From assembly GCA_001717015.1 (NCBI GenBank), contig MAGV01000083.1:59425-70768 (forward strand): a DNA stretch of 11,344 nucleotides. The letters are read 5' to 3'. Shown here one piece after another: positions 6,493-11,344 of the stretch; position 1 is the stretch's first letter; the number at the start of each line of letters is the position of its first letter. The notes under the pieces are model-generated. The model searched no databases. It saw only the letters and a list, made by a program, of their open reading frames with translations, and was not told the DNA's origin. Both the position numbers and the translations under genes were made by a program. Source of the DNA: Candidatus Methanosuratincola petrocarbonis (ex Vanwonterghem et al. 2016). Lineage in GTDB: Archaea; Thermoproteota; Methanomethylicia; Methanomethylicales; Methanomethylicaceae.

Positions 6493-6517
6493 GTCCGGCA
6501 GAGATCTACTACAGGTC

Positions 6518-6533
6518 GGGAGGTCTATTTTTG
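6518..6533 (+). promoter_or_regulatory. Ribosome-binding site and TTG start of ribose-1,5-bisphosphate isomerase
   Basis: GGGAGGT (6518-6524) is a near-perfect match to the archaeal anti-SD, followed by CTATTT and TTG (6531-6533). There is no competing ATG nearby, so the TTG is well supported. Confidence 0.7.
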
Positions 6534-7514
6534 GCAAGTGATGAGATAATCCGGCTTGCAGAGGACATCAGGTCTATGAGGATCAGGGGGGCTGCCGAGA
6601 TCGGTAGGGCGGCTGCCAGCGGTCTGAAGTCGTATGCGTTGGGAAGCAGGTCCTCTGACGCCCCGTCATATATGGAGGGGTTCGACGAGGTCTACCGGCT
6701 GCTGATGAATACGAGGCCAACTGCCGTTTCCCTTGCGAATGCGCTGAACTACATAAGGCACCGCGTACTTGGGGCATACAGGGATGGAGCCCCGACCGAA
6801 GTGCTAAGGCAGACGACTATAGATGCCAGCGATGCCTTCTTGAAGTCCTCATTAGAGGCCGTGAAGCGGATAAGCGAGATCGGCTCAAAGCGGATCAGGA
6901 ACGGCGACCTCATAATGACCCACTGCAACAGCTCGGTCGCGATATCAACGCTGATCGAAGCCAAGCGCCAGGGCAAAGACTTCTCAGTCATAGCGACTGA
7001 GACCCGCCCGAGGTACCAGGGTCGGATGACTGCGAAGGCCCTCTCGGCGGCGGGCATACCTGTCACGCTGATTGTTGACTCTGCCGCTAGGTACTTCATG
7101 CCCAAGGTCGACAAGGTCGTGGTGGGTTCGGATGTGGTGACCGCTAACGGGGCTGTCGTGAACAAGATCGGCACATCGCAGATTGCGCTTGCAGCCAAGG
7201 AAGCGAGGGTAAGGGTCTACGTATGTGCGGAAACCTACAAGTTCAGCCCTTCGACCATGCTTGGCGAGCTTGTTGAGATCGAGGAGCGCCCCCCGACTGA
7301 GGTCGTCCCTGAGGGGGAGATTGCAGCGCTGGGGAATGTGAAGATAGCCAACCCTGCGTTCGACATCACGCCCGCAGAGATGATAGACGCTATAATCACT
7401 GAGAGGGGTGTGATCCCTCCGCAGGCTGCAATATTGATATTAATGGAGGAGTTCGGATATAGAATTGGCGAGGAGCAGACTGGGAGAGTTTTTGTGGAAG
7501 AGGAGGAGCGGTGA
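6531..7514 (+). CDS. Ribose-1,5-bisphosphate isomerase (e2b2 family)
   Basis: Converts ribose 1,5-bisphosphate to ribulose 1,5-bisphosphate, linking AMP phosphorylase to RubisCO. The 327-aa protein belongs to the eIF2B-alpha/methylthioribose-1-phosphate isomerase superfamily. What assigns it to this member is IRGAAEIGRAAA at 18-29, MTHCNSS at 129-135 with Cys132 matching catalytic Cys133 of the Thermococcus kodakarensis enzyme, ETRPRYQG at 157-164, and GSDVV at 199-203 with Asp201 matching Asp202 there, followed by VNKIGTSQIAL at 210-220. Its length is close to the roughly 322 aa of the Thermococcus protein. It heads the operon, six bases before RubisCO. An eIF2B-like or MtnA role is less likely given this context. 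The Thermococcus enzyme is activated by AMP; whether this one is cannot be seen. Confidence 0.93.
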   Translation: MASDEIIRLAEDIRSMRIRGAAEIGRAAASGLKSYALGSRSSDAPSYMEGFDEVYRLLMNTRPTAVSLANALNYIRHRVLGAYRDGAPTEVLRQTTIDASDAFLKSSLEAVKRISEIGSKRIRNGDLIMTHCNSSVAISTLIEAKRQGKDFSVIATETRPRYQGRMTAKALSAAGIPVTLIVDSAARYFMPKVDKVVVGSDVVTANGAVVNKIGTSQIALAAKEARVRVYVCAETYKFSPSTMLGELVEIEERPPTEVVPEGEIAALGNVKIANPAFDITPAEMIDAIITERGVIPPQAAILILMEEFGYRIGEEQTGRVFVEEEER

Positions 7515-7520
7515 TAATTA

Positions 7521-8831
7521 ATGGCACATGGGACGGGCGGCAAAGGGATCTACCTGGATGAAATCTTTTACACGACCCCAGAATCGATAGACCCTGAGAA
7601 GTACATAATAGCAAAGTACTATGTAGAGAGCGAACTCGATCTGAAAGCCTCGGGGATTGCGATCGCCACCGAGGAGTCCATAGGGACCTGGACTGAGATA
7701 ACCACAACTAATGAGTGGGTCAAGACCCGGCTGCCTGCAAAGGCATTCAGAACCGAGGGGTCAGGGGGCACTGGTTTCGTATGGGTCGCGTATCCGCTTG
7801 ACCTATTCGACTTGGAGACCAGCGGCATTGCCAACATACTGAGCATGGTGGCAGGAAACCTTTTCGGCCTCTCAGCTTTAAAGAACGTAAGGCTGGTGGA
7901 CATAGACTTCCCAGGGGAAATTGTTGGCGCGTATCCTGGTCCCAGGATTGGCATTGAAGGGGTCAGGAGATTGGTCGGGACCGAAGCTTCTCCTCGCCCC
8001 CACCTCGGGACGATAGTGAAGCCCAAGGTCGGGCTTAGCCCGGAACAGACCGCAAAGGTCTGCTACGAAGCCGCGATCGGCGGCGTCGACTTCATAAAGG
8101 ACGACGAGACCCTCGTGAACCAAAAGTTCTGCCCGCTCCAGGATAGGGTCGTCCGAGTCATGGAAGCACTCGACCGAGTAAAGTCTGAGACCGGCCGGAA
8201 TGTGCTCTTTGCAGTCAATGTGACCGCCGATCCGGAGAATATGGTCAGGCACGCAGAGACGGCGATAGACAACGGCGCAAACACGCTTATGCTTGACATC
8301 GTTATACTGGGTCTGCCAACGGTTGAATGGTTCATCAAGTCGCACGACTTCCATGTCCCGATCCACATGCACAGGGCAATGCATGCTGCATTTACCCGGA
8401 ACCCGAAGCACGGCATATCGATGCTCGTACTCGCAAAGATTGCTAGGCTCCTTGGCGGAGACCAGCTCCATGTCGGGTCAGGCGCTGGCAAGATGGGCGG
8501 CGAGGAGAGCACAAAGACCGAGCTCAACCATATAATAGACTTCCTGAGATCAGAATGGCACGGGAAGAGGAGGGTCTTCCCAGTCGCCTCCGGAGGGATC
8601 CACCCTGGCTTCGTTCCTGCCAATTACCGTGTCTTCGGCAACGACTTTGTCATAAATGCGGGCGGGGGGATCCACGGCCACCCGAGGGGGACGAGAGCCG
8701 GCGCGGCCGCAATGAGGCAGGCGATCGATGCCTGCGTGAAAGGGATACCGTTGGAGGCTTATGCCAAGTCCCATGAAGAGCTCAGGATTGCCCTGGAGCG
8801 GTGGGGCGAGAGGCGCCTGTCGGAGGACTGA
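7521..8831 (+). CDS. rbcL: Ribulose-1,5-bisphosphate carboxylase, archaeal form III
   Basis: Carboxylates ribulose 1,5-bisphosphate to two 3-phosphoglycerate. The 436 aa fit form III. All catalytic elements are visible (spinach numbering in brackets): GTWTE at 55-59 (Thr65), AGNLFG at 111-116 (Asn123), IVKPKVGLS at 165-173 (Lys175, Lys177), FIKDDE at 191-196 with carbamylated Lys193 (201) and metal ligands Asp195 and Glu196, HRAMHAAF at 284-291 (His294, Arg295), QLHVG at 315-319 (His327), loop-6 GKMGGE at 323-328 (Lys334), SGGIHPG at 357-363 and INAGGGIHGHP at 378-388. This rules out a catalytically dead form IV protein. The placement between the isomerase and AMP phosphorylase argues for AMP-derived substrate rather than a Calvin cycle; no phosphoribulokinase is in the window. 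The ATG at 7521 has GGTGAT (7510-7515), overlapping the previous stop, as its ribosome-binding site. Confidence 0.96.
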   Translation: MAHGTGGKGIYLDEIFYTTPESIDPEKYIIAKYYVESELDLKASGIAIATEESIGTWTEITTTNEWVKTRLPAKAFRTEGSGGTGFVWVAYPLDLFDLETSGIANILSMVAGNLFGLSALKNVRLVDIDFPGEIVGAYPGPRIGIEGVRRLVGTEASPRPHLGTIVKPKVGLSPEQTAKVCYEAAIGGVDFIKDDETLVNQKFCPLQDRVVRVMEALDRVKSETGRNVLFAVNVTADPENMVRHAETAIDNGANTLMLDIVILGLPTVEWFIKSHDFHVPIHMHRAMHAAFTRNPKHGISMLVLAKIARLLGGDQLHVGSGAGKMGGEESTKTELNHIIDFLRSEWHGKRRVFPVASGGIHPGFVPANYRVFGNDFVINAGGGIHGHPRGTRAGAAAMRQAIDACVKGIPLEAYAKSHEELRIALERWGERRLSED

Positions 8832-8836
8832 ATGCA

Positions 8837-10384
8837 ATGTCGGCTGGTAAATTTGGTAACGACACGCAGCCTACGCAGCAGAAATTCAGGGCAAGGCTCA
8901 TCCGGATCAAGACAGGGGAAAAGAATGTAATCATCAACGAGTCCGACGCTGAGGAGATGATGCTGCGGATCCACGACCGCGTGGTCGTAACCAAGGACTT
9001 CCAGCGGACGGTCGCAATGCTCGACGTCTCGGAGACTGTGGTTGAGAAGGGCGAGATCGGGTTCTACGAGGACTTCAACGAATTCCCGATCAATGAGGGC
9101 GATCTGGTTGAAGTCTCGGTCGCCCCGACCCCGACTTCAGTCGAGTTCATAAGGAAGAAGATGAAGGGCAAACCCCTCACAAAAAGCGAGATCCATTCGA
9201 TTGTGAAGGACACGGTTTTCCACAACCTGAGCAAGCTGGAGGTAGCGGCTTTTCTCATGGCTGAAGAGTATGTAGGCATGGATATGGACGAGATAGAGAG
9301 CCTCGCCAAGGCAATGGTGGAGACGGGGAAGACGATTGACTTCGGCGAGCAAGTGGTGGACAAACACTCGATAGGCGGTGTGCCGGGGAACAAGGTCACG
9401 CTCCTTATTGTCCCAATAGTCGCGGCTGCGGGGTTAAAGATCCCGAAAACCAGCAGCCGTGCCATAACCAGCCCATCGGGCACCGCAGACACCATGGAGA
9501 TCCTGGCGCCTGTGGAGTTCATGGAGGATGAGCTGAAGAAGCTCCTCCGGGACGTCGGGGGTTACATTGCCTGGGGAGGGTCGCTTAACCTTGCGCCTGC
9601 CGACGACCTGTTCATAAGGGTGGAGCACCCGCTCTCGATCGATCCACGCCCCCAGATGATGGCCTCGATAATGTCCAAGAAGCTCGCAGTCGGGGTAAGC
9701 ACGCTGGTGCTGGACATCCCAACGGGCAAGGGTGCGAAAGTGGAGGACTTTGAGACTGCCAGGAAGCTGGGCAATGACTTCATCGAACTCGGAAACCGAC
9801 TAGGCATAAGGGTCAGGTGCGGCATTACCTATGGAGGTCAGCCCGTAGGTCACACCGTAGGACCTGCCCTCGAGGCGAAGGAGGCACTTGAGACGCTCAT
9901 GGGGGGAGGTCCTAACAGCCTCATCGAGAAGTCAACCTCCTTGGCAGGGATGCTCTTGGAGATGAATGGAATAGCCTCGAGGGGGAACGGCCAGGATGTG
10001 GCCAAGGAGATCCTCAGGAGCGGGAAGGCTTACCAGAAGATGCGCGAGATAATCGCCCACCAGGGGGGCAATCCTGACATAAAGCCCGAGGACATCCCGC
10101 TAGGGTCTTCGCGCTATGTGATAACTGCCCCGATTGACGGGTATGTCAGTAGCATAAGCAACAGGTCGATAAATGCCATAGCAAGGGCAGCGGGAGCCCC
10201 TATGGATAAGGGGGCAGGCGTGAAGCTCTACGCCAAGATGGGGTATTCGGTGAAGAAAGGCGACCCTGTTGTTGAGATCTACGCTAACAGGCCCTCGAAG
10301 CTCAGGGATGCTATCAGCCTGTCATCGCGGGAACCGCCGTTCATGATCGAGGGGATGCTGTTGGAGGAGCTGCCAGGATTCTGA
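8837..10384 (+). CDS. deoA: AMP phosphorylase
   Basis: Splits AMP (and in Thermococcus also CMP and UMP) with phosphate into base and ribose 1,5-bisphosphate, the entry step of the pathway. It belongs to the thymidine phosphorylase fold but is longer, 515 aa, because of the roughly 100-residue N-terminal domain specific to the archaeal NMP phosphorylases. Family motifs are DKHSIGGVPGNK at 175-186, SSRAITSPSGTADTME at 206-221, then the GGYIAWGGSLNLAPADD segment and SIDPRPQMMASIMSKK. An in-frame GTG at 8801 lies inside RubisCO, but I choose the ATG at 8837 because GGAGGA (8822-8827) stands nine bases before it and the N-terminus then has normal length. The gene starts five bases after the RubisCO stop and closes the operon. 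Confidence 0.94.
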   Translation: MSAGKFGNDTQPTQQKFRARLIRIKTGEKNVIINESDAEEMMLRIHDRVVVTKDFQRTVAMLDVSETVVEKGEIGFYEDFNEFPINEGDLVEVSVAPTPTSVEFIRKKMKGKPLTKSEIHSIVKDTVFHNLSKLEVAAFLMAEEYVGMDMDEIESLAKAMVETGKTIDFGEQVVDKHSIGGVPGNKVTLLIVPIVAAAGLKIPKTSSRAITSPSGTADTMEILAPVEFMEDELKKLLRDVGGYIAWGGSLNLAPADDLFIRVEHPLSIDPRPQMMASIMSKKLAVGVSTLVLDIPTGKGAKVEDFETARKLGNDFIELGNRLGIRVRCGITYGGQPVGHTVGPALEAKEALETLMGGGPNSLIEKSTSLAGMLLEMNGIASRGNGQDVAKEILRSGKAYQKMREIIAHQGGNPDIKPEDIPLGSSRYVITAPIDGYVSSISNRSINAIARAAGAPMDKGAGVKLYAKMGYSVKKGDPVVEIYANRPSKLRDAISLSSREPPFMIEGMLLEELPGF

Positions 10385-10406
10385 TCCTCCGACCCCCCGG
10401 GAAACG

Positions 10407-10413
10407 ATAAATA
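10407..10413 (+). promoter_or_regulatory. TATA-like element upstream of topoisomerase VI subunit B
   Basis: ATAAATA in the short gap after AMP phosphorylase predicts transcription from about 10436, giving a leader of about 37 nt. The topoisomerase gene is therefore probably its own unit, unrelated in function to the operon before it. Confidence 0.45.
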
Positions 10414-10460
10414 CGTTTCCCCAATTAGTGGTAAGCGAAAATTCTGGCATTCCGTCGTGC

Positions 10461-10475
10461 GAGGGTCTATTGTTG
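10461..10475 (+). promoter_or_regulatory. Ribosome-binding site and TTG start of topoisomerase VI subunit B
   Basis: GAGGGT (10461-10466), CTATTG, then TTG at 10473. The reading frame stays open far upstream, so this site decides the start; TTG 10470, GTG 10476 and GTG 10428 are in-frame alternatives with worse spacing. Confidence 0.55.
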
Positions 10476-11344
10476 GTGGAGGCTACTCCGGATATTGGGG
10501 CACAGGGCAAGGCGCAAAAGAAGGCAGCCACTAGTGGAAAGTCCAGCACCGCGAAGAGGAAGCGCGCCAAGCCCGTTCACAAGGAGCTGCTCACCGCCGC
10601 AGAGATTGAGGCCAGGAAGATGCGGGCGGTAAACCCTGCCCAGTACTACCGCCAAAATCTGGGACAGCTGGGTTTTGGTGATCCGGAGCATGCGCTTGTC
10701 CAGACGATTAAGGAGCTGATGGACAATTCGCTTGACGCCTGCGAAGCGATGGGTGTGCTGCCTGAGGTTGCTGTGGAACTGACTGCCACTACGAAGAGGT
10801 ACGAAGTGGTCACAAACAAGACCAAGGACGGTAGCGTCAGGACCTTTCCTGTCTTTAAGCTCGTGGTTGAGGACAACGGCTGCGGGGTTCTGAAGGGCAA
10901 GGTTGCAAAGTGCTTCGGCAGCGTCCTTTACGGCTCGAAGTTCTTCTCATTCAAGCAGTCACGCGGCCAGCAGGGTCTGGGCGTCCACGCCGCAATAATA
11001 TACGCCCAGCTCACGTCGCTAGAGCCAGCAGTGATAACGACAAAGACTGAGTCCGACCCGAAGGCGTTTCGCGTGGTCCTCAAGATAGACACCGAGAAGA
11101 ACTCCCCAGTGATTGTATCATCAGAAGAGGTGGACTTCTCGAGGCCCCACGGAACAAGGGTCGAGCTCATGATCGCAGGGGACTACACCCAAAAGGTCGA
11201 GTCCTTCATTAAGGAGCTATCGCTCGCAAACCCGCACGCAGACCTCAAGTTCACAGTGGTTGCCCAGCCAGGGCAGGAGCCCAAAGTGCTCCACTTCAAG
11301 AGGGCAAATGAGACACTCCCCCCGCCCCCGAAGGAGATCAAGCC
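10473..11344 (+). CDS. top6B: DNA topoisomerase VI subunit B, N-terminal part (gene continues past window)
   Basis: The ATPase subunit of the archaeal type IIB topoisomerase, which with the A subunit relaxes and decatenates DNA. About 290 codons are present, covering the GHKL ATPase domain and the start of the following region. Bergerat motifs are visible: ELMDNSLDA at 81-89 (N box with Asn85), VEDNGCG at 132-138 (G1), and SRGQQGLG at 163-170 (G2 lid glycines). FGSVLYGSK at 148-156 and the HGT motif near the transducer boundary also match the family. With the TTG start, a 50-residue Lys/Ala/Ser-rich extension precedes the usual start of homology (around YYRQN at 58-62); it looks disordered and basic and may contact DNA. 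The A subunit is not in view, so it may follow downstream. Confidence 0.93.
   Translation, partial: MVEATPDIGAQGKAQKKAATSGKSSTAKRKRAKPVHKELLTAAEIEARKMRAVNPAQYYRQNLGQLGFGDPEHALVQTIKELMDNSLDACEAMGVLPEVAVELTATTKRYEVVTNKTKDGSVRTFPVFKLVVEDNGCGVLKGKVAKCFGSVLYGSKFFSFKQSRGQQGLGVHAAIIYAQLTSLEPAVITTKTESDPKAFRVVLKIDTEKNSPVIVSSEEVDFSRPHGTRVELMIAGDYTQKVESFIKELSLANPHADLKFTVVAQPGQEPKVLHFKRANETLPPPPKEIK

Noticed and set aside
7878..8623. Long minus-strand frames opposite RubisCO (up to 197 aa)
   Set aside because: Antisense shadows of a gene whose full catalytic set is intact on the plus strand; no independent signals.
8801..8836. GTG start of AMP phosphorylase inside RubisCO
   Set aside because: No ribosome-binding site; GGAGGA is placed for the ATG at 8837.
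1..11344. CRISPR arrays, insertion sequences, integrase or phage genes
   Set aside because: None seen: no regularly spaced repeats, no transposase or integrase motifs, and no terminal inverted repeats noticed.

Overview
This is an archaeal chromosomal window. Several genes are archaea-specific or typically archaeal: PurP (formate-dependent purine synthesis), ribose-1,5-bisphosphate isomerase, form III RubisCO, AMP phosphorylase and the DNA topoisomerase VI B subunit. The signals agree: AT-rich TATA-like boxes precede transcription units, ribosome-binding sites match the archaeal GGAGGTGAT consensus, and TTG starts are common. I cannot place the lineage. The gene set would fit a TACK-type or other uncultivated archaeon, but that is only an impression.

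Layout. Positions 1 to about 241 (minus strand) hold no convincing ORF. They are purine-rich on the minus strand, can form several perfect short helices, and lie downstream of a TATA-like box, so I read them as an unidentified structured RNA cut by the window edge. A hairpin plus T6 terminator (326-353) ends the minus-strand operon that follows. That operon, read from 3339 down to 463, encodes a divergent PurP paralogue, canonical PurP and a nucleoside phosphorylase, packed with a 1-nt gap and a 1-nt overlap. The divergent intergenic region 3340-3567 carries a symmetric AT box, a possible 27-codon small ORF and the promoter of a rhomboid protease gene (3568-4182).

Plus-strand core. An iron-dependent alcohol dehydrogenase gene (4382-5566) abuts PRPP synthetase (5567-6472). 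After a new promoter (6483-6492) comes a tight three-gene unit: ribose-1,5-bisphosphate isomerase (6531-7514), form III RubisCO (7521-8831) and AMP phosphorylase (8837-10384). The DNA topoisomerase VI subunit B gene starts at 10473 and runs off the end.

How it works together. AMP phosphorylase turns AMP and phosphate into adenine and ribose 1,5-bisphosphate. The isomerase makes ribulose 1,5-bisphosphate, and RubisCO fixes CO2 to give two 3-phosphoglycerate. This is the complete archaeal AMP (pentose bisphosphate) pathway. PRPP synthetase next door could supply PRPP for recycling adenine to AMP. PurP and the nucleoside phosphorylase on the other strand add late purine synthesis and nucleoside breakdown, making this a nucleotide/central-carbon neighbourhood. 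The less explained elements are the upstream RNA, the PurP paralogue with altered ATP-grasp motifs, a repeated CTATnnTTG start context at four genes, and the dehydrogenase coupled to PRPP synthetase.
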